From positions 1 to 14,130 of the forward strand of contig CAJMOL010000016.1 in NCBI GenBank assembly GCA_905215095.1: a stretch of DNA of 14,130 nucleotides. Reading direction: 5' to 3'. The notes below the pieces were generated by a model. It had not been told where the DNA came from, ran no database searches, and worked only from the letters and a program-made list of their open reading frames with translations. The position numbers were made by a program, and so were the translations under genes. This DNA comes from an uncultured bacterium (GTDB lineage Bacteria; Actinomycetota; Coriobacteriia; Coriobacteriales; Coriobacteriaceae). This document shows, piece by piece, positions 1 through 7,651 of the stretch. Each line of letters begins with the position of its first letter. Position 1 is the stretch's first letter.

Positions 1-21
1 GAGCCGTACGCTTGAACTGAG

Positions 22-53
22 AAGGGGGAGGCCTCGCGGCCTCCCCCTTTTTT
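22..53 (+). terminator. Rho-independent terminator of a gene upstream of the window
   Basis: A perfect 10-bp stem (GGGGGAGGCC at 24-33 with GGCCTCCCCC at 38-47) closes a TCGC tetraloop and is followed by six T residues at 48-53. This is a textbook intrinsic terminator. The T tract lies on the plus strand, so it ends a plus-strand transcript entering from the left, whose gene is not in the window. It also insulates the acpS operon from read-through. Confidence 0.92.
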
Positions 54-103
54 GCGTTTACGGGCTTTTGTCTCACATAGTAGCTGTGTTTTATAACCCT
101 CGT

Positions 104-133
104 TTGTCGCATCTTCTGTGAACGGGCTACAAT
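104..133 (+). promoter_or_regulatory. Candidate sigma70-type promoter of the acpS operon
   Basis: TACAAT at 128-133 matches the -10 consensus at five of six positions. TTGTCG at 104-109 matches the -35 consensus at four of six, with an 18-base spacer. Transcription would start near 140, giving a leader of only about 20 bases before acpS. The placement between the upstream terminator and the first gene fits. No operator-like dyad is evident around it. Confidence 0.55.
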
Positions 134-152
134 AACTTAGTCTGTGCGATAT

Positions 153-157
153 GGAGG
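153..157 (+). promoter_or_regulatory. Ribosome binding site that fixes the acpS start at 163
   Basis: GGAGG at 153-157 (within GGAGGTGA) lies five bases before the ATG at 163. The in-frame ATG at 151 directly abuts and overlaps this site, so it cannot be served by it. The start is therefore placed at 163 rather than 151. Confidence 0.85.
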
Positions 158-162
158 TGAAC

Positions 163-702
163 ATGGCTGAAGCTGGTATCGGCGTTGATATCGTCGAGAT
201 TTCCCGTATGAAATCAATTCTTGAAAAGACGCCGTCGTTTGCTCGGCGTGTGTTTACCGAAGAAGAGTGCGCATATTGCGACGCTTCATCGCGTCCTGCG
301 GCGCACTATGCGAGCCGTTTTGCTTCTCGTGAAGCGGTTCTCAAGGCTCTTGGTACGGGCTTTAGCCAGGGCGTCGGCCGCAAAGACGTCTCGGTAACGC
401 GTGATAACCTCGGAAAGCCTAAAGCAGTGCTTTCAGGTCGAGCGCTCAAGATTGCTCAAGAGTTGGGTGTCGTTGAAGTTGCGCTTTCCATTACCTTGAC
501 GGGTGATTTGGCCGTAGCCAATGCCATTGCGATCACCGAGGATGCTCGACCTAAGCCTAAGGAAGAAAAGGTGAGCACCAAGGAACGCGTTGCACAAACG
601 TTTAAAGAGGCTCGCTCGGTTTTAGATGAGCTTGAGCAACTGCAAAATTCAGCTTTAACGGAGCACCTGGGCGATGCTTCGCGAGATACGCTAGGAGCAT
701 AG
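163..702 (+). CDS. acpS: Holo-[acyl-carrier-protein] synthase with a C-terminal extension
   Basis: This 179-residue protein transfers 4'-phosphopantetheine from CoA to the serine of apo-acyl carrier protein, activating it for fatty-acid synthesis in the cytosol. The N-terminus GIGVDIVEISRM (residues 5-16) and the block FASREAVLKALGTG (53-66) are the family signatures. D9 and E57 match the two Mg-binding acidic residues. Typical AcpS proteins have about 120-125 residues, and the recognisable domain ends near 125. The remaining 50 or so residues are a charged, probably helical tail (KEEKVSTKERVAQTFKEA and onward) with no recognised domain. It is the first gene of the operon, and its TAG is followed immediately by the ATG of nnrD/nnrE. 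An acpS-nnrD-alr order is common in Gram-positive bacteria, which supports the call. Confidence 0.93.
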   Translation: MAEAGIGVDIVEISRMKSILEKTPSFARRVFTEEECAYCDASSRPAAHYASRFASREAVLKALGTGFSQGVGRKDVSVTRDNLGKPKAVLSGRALKIAQELGVVEVALSITLTGDLAVANAIAITEDARPKPKEEKVSTKERVAQTFKEARSVLDELEQLQNSALTEHLGDASRDTLGA

Positions 703-2319
703 ATGAAACCGGTTTTGAGTACCGAGGAAGTCGTTCGTCTCGAGGATATTATCGAACGCGAAGGAACTTCGAAGGCCGAACTTATGGAACTGGCGGGTGA
801 GTTTGCTGCTACTGAAATTCTAAAACTCAATCCCGATCGCGTCCTTGTTCTGGTCGGTTTTGGCAACAACGGTGGAGACGGCTGGGTCGCGGCTGATATC
901 TTGAGTCATAAGGGCGTTGACGTGGATATCGTGTCTCCGGTTGAGCCGGATGAGATTCCTGCCGCTCTGGCTCGCCATGTTGCCCGCCGTACCGCCGGTC
1001 GTGACGTGCATGTGTGTGTCGGTCCCTCGCGAGATGAGCTTGAGGTTTTGATCGATAAGGCCGACGTTGTTGTTGACGCTATCTTTGGTACCGGTTTCCA
1101 CGGTGACCTGCGTGCACCGTTCTCCATCTGGATTCCGACAGTTAACGACTGCGCCGACCATGTGGTTTCCATTGATGTTCCTTCGGGTCTGAATGCCGAA
1201 ACCGGTGTTGTCGACGATGACTGCATCCGTGCCGAGCGTACGGTCACGATGATCACGCCCAAGATCGGACTCTACAGCGCTGATGGCCCCGAGTACGCCG
1301 GTGATCTGGTGTGCGGTAGCCTCTATGATCGCCTTGATGAGGTCATCGATGATGTCGATCATGCCGCCGAGATTGTCGAGCCCGGTGACCTGGTGGATTT
1401 CTTTGCTCCGCTGCCCACGAATATCGATAAGTATTCTCGCGGTTCCGTCCTTATTGTTGCCGGCTCGGCGCAGTATCCTGGCGCTGCCATCATGGCCGCC
1501 AAGTCTGCTGCCCGCGCGGGTGCCGGCTATGTGGCTGTCGCGACGCCCGATGCGTGCGCCAATCTTATTCGTATGGCACTTCCCTCGATTCCGGTTTTTG
1601 CTATTCCGTCCGATTCCCGCGGCTCTTTTGGTGCCGCTGCTCGTATGACCGTGTGCGAGATTGCAAAGAAGTACAGCTGCGTACTGTGCGGTCCCGGCAT
1701 GACGACGTCTGCCGGTGCCATGCAGGTGGTTTCGGGCTTGTTAGAGCTTGATGTGCCGTTGATCCTCGATGCCGATGCGCTCAACTGCCTTTCTAAGATT
1801 GCTATCGACGGTATCGATAGCAACCCTGAGATGTACCGCCGTGAGCAGCCGCTCGTCATGACGCCGCACTATCGTGAGCTTTCGCGCTTGGTTGCCGGTG
1901 ACGAGGTTAACGATCTGGGGACTGCAATTGCGGCCGCGCAGAAGGTTGTCTGGGCTGCTGGCTCCGACAATCTCGTAGTTATTGCCAAGGGGCCGACGAC
2001 GGCTATCTGTGGCGTTGAGCGTGTGCTGCTGCCGCTCTCGGGTCCGGCTTCTCTGGCAACTGCCGGTTCGGGTGATGTTCTCGCGGGTATTTTGGCCGGC
2101 ACGCTTGCCACCATGCGCGACGAGATGGATCGTTGGGAGTTGCTGTATTCGTACGCCGTCGCACTTCACAGCTACGCCGGTTTTGCCGCGGCGACGGAGT
2201 ATGGTGAGAAGAGCGTCATCGCGACCGATCTTATCGACTTGATCGGTCCTGCCATGGAATTGGCGGCAAAGGATGCACTCGATGATCTGGGAATCATGGA
2301 CGAAGGGTCGGATGACTAA
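703..2319 (+). CDS. nnrDE: Bifunctional NAD(P)H-hydrate epimerase / ADP-dependent NAD(P)H-hydrate dehydratase
   Basis: This 538-residue enzyme repairs damaged hydrated NADH and NADPH. The N-terminal YjeF_N-type half (about 1-225) interconverts the R and S hydrates. It shows GFGNNGGDGW (52-61), DAIFGTGFHG (125-134) and SIDVPSGLN (156-164). The C-terminal ribokinase-like half (about 240-520) dehydrates the S form using ADP or ATP. It shows KYSRGSVLIVAG (243-254), LDADALN (355-361), MTPHYRE (386-392) and the nucleotide-site loop AGSGDVLAG (454-462), with D458 as the expected catalytic aspartate. Both halves look complete, as in E. coli YjeF. The start codon abuts the acpS stop, and AGGAG at 693-697 gives good spacing. 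The extreme C-terminus (KDALDDLGIMDEGSDD) is acidic and probably disordered. Confidence 0.94.
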   Translation: MKPVLSTEEVVRLEDIIEREGTSKAELMELAGEFAATEILKLNPDRVLVLVGFGNNGGDGWVAADILSHKGVDVDIVSPVEPDEIPAALARHVARRTAGRDVHVCVGPSRDELEVLIDKADVVVDAIFGTGFHGDLRAPFSIWIPTVNDCADHVVSIDVPSGLNAETGVVDDDCIRAERTVTMITPKIGLYSADGPEYAGDLVCGSLYDRLDEVIDDVDHAAEIVEPGDLVDFFAPLPTNIDKYSRGSVLIVAGSAQYPGAAIMAAKSAARAGAGYVAVATPDACANLIRMALPSIPVFAIPSDSRGSFGAAARMTVCEIAKKYSCVLCGPGMTTSAGAMQVVSGLLELDVPLILDADALNCLSKIAIDGIDSNPEMYRREQPLVMTPHYRELSRLVAGDEVNDLGTAIAAAQKVVWAAGSDNLVVIAKGPTTAICGVERVLLPLSGPASLATAGSGDVLAGILAGTLATMRDEMDRWELLYSYAVALHSYAGFAAATEYGEKSVIATDLIDLIGPAMELAAKDALDDLGIMDEGSDD

Positions 2320-2321
2320 TC

Positions 2322-3467
2322 ATGAATAAAGCCGATTTGACGCGCTGGTCCTGGGTTGAGATTGACCGAGGGGCGCTTCGCCGCAACACGAGGGCTTACA
2401 AGAATCTGCTCGATCCACGTCAGCGACTGTGCTGCGTGGTCAAGGCCGATGCCTATGGCCATGGTGCCGTCGAGTGCGCCAAAATCATGTATTCGGCCGG
2501 TGCCGACATGTTTGCCGTGGCGACGGTTAGTGAAGGCGTTGAGCTTCGACAGGGCGGGATCACAAAACCCATCCTGATCCTAAGCGAGCCGCCTATCGAG
2601 GCTATCCCCACACTGCTTGAGTTTGACATTATGCCTTCGGTCTATACGTCCGATTTCGCCCTTGCCTATGGCGAGTGCGCTGTCGCGGCAGGCAAGGTTG
2701 GCAAGTACCATCTAGCCATCGAGACGGGTATGAACCGCATCGGTGTTCACTACACGCAGGTGCTCGACTTTGTTCGTGGCATTAGCTTCCATCGCGGTAT
2801 CCAGTGTGATGGCGTATTTACGCACTTCGCCACGGCCGATGAACCTTCGGGTTGGGACTACAAACTGCAGTGCCAACGCTTTACCGAAGCCGTTCAAGCC
2901 ATTAAGGACGCGGGTTTTGAGTGCGGCATCGTGCACTGTGCCAACACGCCGTCCTCGATGCTCGATCCCTCGATGCGTTTTGATATGATTCGCGCCGGCG
3001 TTGGCTTGTACGGCATGCAGCCATGCGAGCTGAGCGGCCGCGTGATGAAGCTCGATCCTGTTATGAGCGTCCATGCGCGCGTGACGCGTGTGGCGCATCC
3101 TGCGATGGGTGAGGGCGTGGGCTACGGTTTTACCTACCGCGTACCGCGCACACGCGTTCAGATTTGCACGCTGCCGATCGGTTATGCCGATGGTCTTTCG
3201 CGTACGCTCTCCAATCGTATGGACGTGCTGTATCGCGGTGAACGCATTCGTCAGGTGGGTAACATCTGCATGGACCAGTTTATGGTCGCCATCCAGTCCA
3301 ATCCGGCGTATGAGATTCCCGAGGCCGAGCATGGCGACGAGATGATCATCGTCGGCCGCGATGGTGATGCCGAGATTACCATGGACGAGATGGCTCGCCT
3401 GCGCGGCACGATTAACTACGAGGTTGCTTGCGGCTTTGGCATGCGTCTCGACAAGGTCTACGTGTAG
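2322..3467 (+). CDS. alr: Alanine racemase
   Basis: This 381-residue PLP enzyme interconverts L- and D-alanine, supplying D-Ala for peptidoglycan and for D-alanylation of envelope polymers. The PLP lysine is K41 in VVKADAYGHG (39-48). The second catalytic base, a tyrosine, is most likely Y268 in VGYGFTY. Other family blocks are TGMNRIG (135-141), RAGVGLYG (224-231), IGYADG (286-291) and CMDQFM (316-321). The length matches typical Alr. The gene begins two bases after the nnrDE stop. Its Shine-Dalgarno is weak (AAGGG at 2303-2307, about 14 bases upstream), so translation may be coupled to the preceding gene. No truncation or missing key residue is visible. Confidence 0.96.
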   Translation: MNKADLTRWSWVEIDRGALRRNTRAYKNLLDPRQRLCCVVKADAYGHGAVECAKIMYSAGADMFAVATVSEGVELRQGGITKPILILSEPPIEAIPTLLEFDIMPSVYTSDFALAYGECAVAAGKVGKYHLAIETGMNRIGVHYTQVLDFVRGISFHRGIQCDGVFTHFATADEPSGWDYKLQCQRFTEAVQAIKDAGFECGIVHCANTPSSMLDPSMRFDMIRAGVGLYGMQPCELSGRVMKLDPVMSVHARVTRVAHPAMGEGVGYGFTYRVPRTRVQICTLPIGYADGLSRTLSNRMDVLYRGERIRQVGNICMDQFMVAIQSNPAYEIPEAEHGDEMIIVGRDGDAEITMDEMARLRGTINYEVACGFGMRLDKVYV

Positions 3468-3470
3468 GAG
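3467..3470 (+). promoter_or_regulatory. Ribosome binding site that fixes the glycosylase start at 3476
   Basis: GGAG at 3467-3470 overlaps the alr stop codon and sits five bases before the ATG at 3476. The frame stays open upstream to an ATG at 3428 inside alr, but that start has no such site and would add 16 unrelated residues. The 3476 start is preferred. Confidence 0.8.
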
Positions 3471-3475
3471 CCACT

Positions 3476-4096
3476 ATGGGTGTCATGCACATCCCCGGAC
3501 ATAGTCACCAGGCGCCGCGCGAGGTTGCGCTCGAGGAGATTGAGGCTGTTTTAGGCGACTGTCATCTCTGCCAGCTCTATCAGTCGCGCCATAACATCGT
3601 GTTTGGCGTGGGAAACCCCCACGCCCGCGTAATGTTTATCGGCGAGGCGCCGGGGCGTAACGAGGATCTGCAAGGCGAACCGTTTGTGGGGGCGGCGGGC
3701 GAGGATCTCAACGGCATCCTGTCGCTGGCTGGCCTCAAGCGCGAAGACGTCTACATTGCCAACGTGCTTAAGTGTCGCCCACCGGGAAATCGCAATCCTC
3801 GGCCCGAGGAAGTGCTGGCCTGTTCACCGTTTTTGCGTGAGCAGATTCGAAGCATTTGGCCCGATATCATCGTGACGCTCGGTAACCCCGCGACGCACTT
3901 TGTGCTTAAGACCGAGATTGGCATCACCAAGCTGCGCGGCAGGTTCCATCAGATGGGGCATTTTGTGGTGATGCCCACGTTCCATCCGGCGGCGGCGCTG
4001 CGTAATCCGGCGTGGCAGGAGCTGCTGGAGGAAGACTTTAAGATGCTGGGCGACTATCTGGAGCGGCATCCCGCGCCAGAGGGTGCCTCGGAATAA
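3476..4096 (+). CDS. Family 4 uracil-DNA glycosylase with [4Fe-4S] cluster
   Basis: This 206-residue DNA-repair enzyme should excise uracil arising from cytosine deamination or misincorporation. Four cysteines, C29 and C32 (CxxC) plus C100 and C116, have the spacing expected of the [4Fe-4S] ligands of the thermophile-type UDG family 4. Motif A is GEAPGRNEDLQGEPFVG (57-72 region). VLKCRPPGNRNP (97-108) and the DNA-binding motif with H170 in FHPAAALRNP (169-178) follow. A predicted role in SPO1-type phage DNA polymerase interaction, often attached to this family by database naming, is not supported by anything seen here. It lies nine bases from alr and 12 bases from tsaE within the operon. There is no obvious pathway link to its neighbours. 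Confidence 0.92.
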   Translation: MGVMHIPGHSHQAPREVALEEIEAVLGDCHLCQLYQSRHNIVFGVGNPHARVMFIGEAPGRNEDLQGEPFVGAAGEDLNGILSLAGLKREDVYIANVLKCRPPGNRNPRPEEVLACSPFLREQIRSIWPDIIVTLGNPATHFVLKTEIGITKLRGRFHQMGHFVVMPTFHPAAALRNPAWQELLEEDFKMLGDYLERHPAPEGASE

Positions 4097-4108
4097 TAAG
4101 GAGCATAT

Positions 4109-4615
4109 ATGTCCCTGGAGCGCCTGGGGGTAGGTATTTATAAAACGGCTTGCTCTGCAGATACGGAGTATTTTGGCGAGTTGGTTGCGCCGTGCCTGGA
4201 AGATGGTGATGTGCTGATCTTGACCGGCGGCCTCGGGGTGGGCAAAACCCACTTTACCAAGGGCGTTTCGCGTGGTCTGGGCGACGGCCATATGGTCACG
4301 AGCCCCACATTCGCACTCATGGCTGTTCATGACCAGGGGCGTATTCCGCTGTTCCACTTTGACCTGTACCGTCTGGAGCATGCTTACGAGCTCGAGGATA
4401 CGGGCATTTTCGATGTACTGGGCTATGAGGGTGCCTGTCTGTTGGAGTGGGGCGAACAGTTCCAGGACGAACTGACAGACGAGTATCTTTCGGTAACGCT
4501 TAAGCGTGATGAGAACGATAGCGACGTGCGAATGATAACGCTCGAGGCGCACGGCGAGCGCGCAGCGGAGCTTTCCGATTTGATTGATAAGGCTGTACAA
4601 GATGAGCTTGCATAA
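4109..4615 (+). CDS. tsaE: tRNA threonylcarbamoyladenosine biosynthesis ATPase TsaE
   Basis: This 168-residue P-loop ATPase works with TsaB and TsaD to attach threonylcarbamoyl to A37 of ANN-decoding tRNAs (t6A). The Walker A motif GGLGVGKT spans 40-47. TSPTF (64-68) is the characteristic switch-like block, followed by HFDLYRL (83-89) and LLEWGE (111-116). It is slightly longer than the usual 150 or so residues because of a charged C-terminus. AAGGAG at 4098-4103 lies five bases before the ATG. Its 3' end overlaps the next gene, encoding its own partner proteins, by 14 bases, implying translational coupling and matched dosage. Confidence 0.95.
   Translation: MSLERLGVGIYKTACSADTEYFGELVAPCLEDGDVLILTGGLGVGKTHFTKGVSRGLGDGHMVTSPTFALMAVHDQGRIPLFHFDLYRLEHAYELEDTGIFDVLGYEGACLLEWGEQFQDELTDEYLSVTLKRDENDSDVRMITLEAHGERAAELSDLIDKAVQDELA
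4587..4592 (+). promoter_or_regulatory. Ribosome binding site inside tsaE serving the fusion gene start at 4602
   Basis: ATAAGG at 4587-4592 lies nine bases before the ATG at 4602. A TTG at 4584 is also in frame but has no comparable site upstream and would only add six residues. The ATG at 4602 is preferred, giving a 14-base overlap with tsaE. Confidence 0.65.
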
Positions 4616-6986
4616 CGATTACGCGCTGGTGGTGGCGCTCGATACTTCGACTGATATGCTTGCCTGCGCGGCAAGCTGGATTGATGGACGGACGGGCGAG
4701 GCGAAGCTGGTGAGCGGTGACCATATGTGCCGTCGCCATGCCAATGTGGAGCTCGTTAATACCGTCGATAGCGTGCTTGCTCAGGCTGGCATGGACCGTG
4801 CCGACGTGGGCAGTTACGTTGTCGGCCGCGGTCCGGGTTCGTTTACCGGCGTGCGTATCGGCATTTCCACCGCCAAGGGCTTGGCGTGCGGTGCCAACGT
4901 GCCGCTGTTGGGCGTGTCGACGCTCGATGCCTGCGCATGGACCGCGTGGAAGGCCGGCGTGCGTGGCAAGCTCGGCATTCTGGCCGATGCCATGCGCGGC
5001 GAGGTGTATCCGGCTTTGTATGTGCTGAGCGATGAGGGCCTCGAGCGTCAGTTTGAGCGCGAGCACGTGGTCAAGGCTGCCGTGGCGCTTGATGAGTGGC
5101 GCCAAGCCGCGGACTGGGACCAGGTTCAGCTGACTGGCGACGGTCTCGTGCGCTATGGCAAGCTGCTGGGTGAGGACGAGACCGCCCGCTGCGTGGAGCG
5201 CAACCTGTGGTGGCCTTCGGGCGAGGGCTTGCTGCTCGCGCACGCTGCGGGTGACGGCGATCCGGCCCGTGTCCTGCCGATTTACACGCGCCTTTCGGAT
5301 GCCGAGGAAAACGAGCGCAAGCGTCTTGGTCTTGCCGAGAGTGCGCAGAGCGAAATTACGGGCGTTGCCGATGAGCTCGCCGGTCGTCATCTGCAGTTCC
5401 GTCCCATGGGCGCGGCGGATGCCGAGGGCGCGAGCGCGCTGGAGGCTGCCTGCTTTGAAGGTGCCCGACACGAGGCGTGGACGCCGGGCATGTTCCTGTC
5501 CGAGCTGGGCGAGGATGTTGCGGCGCCGCGCAGCTGGTGGGTGGCGCACGACGACGGTCAGCTGCTGGGGCTTGCCGGTGGCATGGTCGTAGACGGTGAC
5601 GTGCAGATTCTGGATGTCGCCGTCGACCCGGCACATCGCCGTGAGGGCATTGCCCGCAAGCTGCTGTCGCACGTGAGCTACGATGCCCAGATGCTCGGCT
5701 GCACGACCGCCTCGCTCGAGGTTGAGGATGGCAACGAGGGCGCTATTGCGCTCTATGCTTCCCTGGGCTTTACCGAGGCGGGCCGCCGCCGTGGTTACTA
5801 CGGTGTTGGCAAAGACGCCATCGTCATGACGGCGCCGCTGCCCTTGGTGCTCCCGGTTGACAACGCTTCGCCCGAGCCGACGGCGGCTGAGCAGCGCGTA
5901 TGGCCGCTACCTGCACCCGAGCGCACCGTTGAGGAGCGCGCCGAAATTGAGCGCCGTCGCCTGGTGCTTGCCATCGAGAGTTCGTGCGATGAGACGGCTG
6001 TGGCGATTATCGATGCGAACGGTAATATGCTGGCCAATCAGGTTTCGACGCAGATTGATTTTCATGCCCGTTTTGGCGGCGTAGTGCCCGAGATCGCTTC
6101 GCGCAAGCACGTTGAGGTTATCGTGAGCGTCGTGGACGCGGCGCTCGAGGATGCCGCAGCATCGCTTGGTCTTGAGGGCGGGGCCATCGCGCCGAGCGAA
6201 CTCGCCGCTGTTGGCGTGACACAGGGTCCGGGCCTGGTGGGTGCTCTGGTGGTGGGCGTCGCCTTCGCCAAGGGCTTTGCCTATGCCGCCGGTAAACCTC
6301 TCGTGTGCGTTAACCATCTGGAGGGCCACCTGTTTGCCAACCTGCTGGCGCAACCCGACCTCAAACCGCCGTTTATCTTCACGCTTGTCTCGGGTGGGAA
6401 CACCATGCTCGTGCACGTGAAGGCATGGGGCGACTACGAGGTGCTCGGCGAGACGCTCGACGACGCTGTGGGCGAGGCCTTCGACAAGGTGGCCAAGGCG
6501 CTGGGTCTGGGCTATCCCGGTGGCCCCATCATTTCCAAACTGGCCGAGACGGGCAATCCCCGCGCGATTGACTTCCCCCGTGCGCTCAATAGTAGGGGAG
6601 ACTATCGGTTCTCGCTTTCGGGCCTTAAGACGGCCGTGACGCTTTACATTGAGCAGGAGACCAAAGCCGGGCGTACGATTCATCTGCCCGACCTGGCGGC
6701 TTCGTTTGAGGCCGCGGTCTTTGACGTACAGTACAAGAAGGCCAAGAACGCGCTGCATGCCACCGGATGCAAGGAATACTGCATCGGCGGCGGCGTCTCG
6801 GCTAATCCGCATCTGCGCGAGATGATGATCAAGAAGCTCGGGCGCCAGGGCATCCGCGTGACGGTGCCGCCTCTCTCGGCATGCACCGACAACGCCGCCA
6901 TGATCGCGGAGGTCGCCCGCCGTAAATTCGATCGAGGAGAAATCTCGCCGTTCGACGTCGACGCCGATCCGAACATGACGCTGTAG
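4602..6986 (+). CDS. TsaB-RimI-TsaD triple fusion for tRNA t6A synthesis and N-terminal acetylation
   Basis: This 794-residue protein carries three normally separate enzymes in order. Residues about 5-235 are TsaB, the scaffold partner of TsaD, with GRGPGSFTGVRIG at 75-87. Residues about 262-412 are a GNAT acetyltransferase of the RimI type. It has the acetyl-CoA loop RREGIA (346-351) and NEGAIALYASLGF (378-390), and would acetylate the N-terminus of ribosomal protein S18 or other proteins. Residues about 453-794 are TsaD, the threonylcarbamoyl transferase. TsaD shows LAIESSCDET (456-465), GPGLVGALVVG (542-552), the metal-binding NHLEGH (H572 and H576), SGGNT (597-601), GETLDDAVGEAFDKVAKALG (616-635) and CTDNAAM (761-767, with D763 as a metal ligand). 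All three parts look intact and are joined by linkers rich in charged residues and prolines (412-450). A TsaB-TsaD fusion fixes the heterodimer at 1:1. Confidence 0.95.
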   Translation: MSLHNDYALVVALDTSTDMLACAASWIDGRTGEAKLVSGDHMCRRHANVELVNTVDSVLAQAGMDRADVGSYVVGRGPGSFTGVRIGISTAKGLACGANVPLLGVSTLDACAWTAWKAGVRGKLGILADAMRGEVYPALYVLSDEGLERQFEREHVVKAAVALDEWRQAADWDQVQLTGDGLVRYGKLLGEDETARCVERNLWWPSGEGLLLAHAAGDGDPARVLPIYTRLSDAEENERKRLGLAESAQSEITGVADELAGRHLQFRPMGAADAEGASALEAACFEGARHEAWTPGMFLSELGEDVAAPRSWWVAHDDGQLLGLAGGMVVDGDVQILDVAVDPAHRREGIARKLLSHVSYDAQMLGCTTASLEVEDGNEGAIALYASLGFTEAGRRRGYYGVGKDAIVMTAPLPLVLPVDNASPEPTAAEQRVWPLPAPERTVEERAEIERRRLVLAIESSCDETAVAIIDANGNMLANQVSTQIDFHARFGGVVPEIASRKHVEVIVSVVDAALEDAAASLGLEGGAIAPSELAAVGVTQGPGLVGALVVGVAFAKGFAYAAGKPLVCVNHLEGHLFANLLAQPDLKPPFIFTLVSGGNTMLVHVKAWGDYEVLGETLDDAVGEAFDKVAKALGLGYPGGPIISKLAETGNPRAIDFPRALNSRGDYRFSLSGLKTAVTLYIEQETKAGRTIHLPDLAASFEAAVFDVQYKKAKNALHATGCKEYCIGGGVSANPHLREMMIKKLGRQGIRVTVPPLSACTDNAAMIAEVARRKFDRGEISPFDVDADPNMTL

Positions 6987-7003
6987 TCGCAAAGGCGCGG
7001 TCC

Positions 7004-7082
7004 CCGGCCGGAGGGGCCGGATATAAGGTTTCCTGCTCTACAGTCCTGCGCAAGACGAAGGCCACATTAAGTGGCCTTCTTT
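7004..7082 (+). terminator. Structured 3' region and terminator of the acpS-tsaBD operon (copy 1 of a repeated element)
   Basis: Eighteen bases after the fusion gene's stop comes a GC hairpin (CCGGCC at 7004-7009 with GGCCGG at 7015-7020, loop GGAGG). A conserved linker follows, then a terminator stem (GAAGGCCAC at 7057-7065 with GTGGCCTTC at 7071-7079, loop ATTAA) and a short T run at 7080-7082. The span 7021-7082 recurs almost unchanged in inverted orientation at 12075-12137, with about 58 of 63 aligned bases identical. The linker includes the near-palindrome GTCCTGCGCAAGAC (7043-7056). The T run is short, so termination strength is uncertain. Confidence 0.75.
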
Positions 7083-7190
7083 GCGTGCGGAACTCGCGAT
7101 GAACTTCGTGCCCCGCCGTCCGGAAGGACGCCTCTTTATTGATGGGAGGCCTGATAGGTCGATGGTTCCGTGCCCGGATGCGTCCAAAGT

Positions 7191-7637
7191 GGGACGGGCT
7201 TTCCGGATGGGCAGGCTTTCGAAAAATGCGTCCCGGAATTTGCCTTTGGAATGGGACGTAGTTTCCCGTTGAGGTGCTTTGCGGAAAGTGCATCCCACTC
7301 TGGGCGGTCGAAGTGGGACACACTTTCCCAAAGGCGCTCCAACGGGAAATTGCGTCCCATTATTCGGTCAAGAAACGGGATGCATTTTCCCAATGAGAGC
7401 AAAACCGGAAAATGCATCCCACAATCAGCCCTCAAAGTGGGACGCCGTTTCCCAATGAGGCTCAAGCGGAAAATGCATCCCGGAATTTGCGCTCAAAGTG
7501 GGATGCGGTTTCCGGTTGAGGGTCTAAGGGGAAAGTGCGTCCCAGAATCGACGCTTGAAATGGGATGCAGTTTCCCGATGAGGCACTCGACGGAAAATAC
7601 ATCCCAGAAATGGCCTTTGAGCTGGGATAAGATTTCC
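7191..7637. repeat. Tandem array of alternating inverted repeats with a 62-bp period
   Basis: Fifteen half-sites fit GGGAYGCANTTTCC and alternate in orientation. Forward half-sites start at 7191, 7253, 7315, 7377, 7439, 7500, 7562 and 7624, giving intervals of 62, 62, 62, 62, 61, 62 and 62. Reverse-complement half-sites end at 7234, 7296, 7358, 7420, 7481, 7543 and 7605, with the same period. Forward-to-reverse spacers are 14-16 bases, often resembling AATGAGGCTCAA. Reverse-to-forward spacers are all exactly 18 bases, often ending in CTCAAAGT. The 7377-7420 pair is a perfect 14-bp dyad. The last forward half-site (7624) has no partner. Spacers are related to one another rather than unique, so this is not CRISPR. 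Function is unknown: it could be protein-binding DNA, a chain of RNA hairpins, or a genomic repeat family. Confidence 0.93.
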
Positions 7638-7651
7638 GCGGCATCTCGGAT

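Noticed and set aside
4500..5672. Minus-strand open frame (390 codons) opposite tsaE and the fusion gene, and another at 5907-6992
   Set aside because: Both lie opposite strongly conserved enzyme motifs and encode His/Arg/Ala-rich sequence with no family signature.
7191..7637. CRISPR array
   Set aside because: The intervening segments are related to one another rather than unique, repeat arms alternate in orientation, arms are divergent, and no cas gene is nearby.
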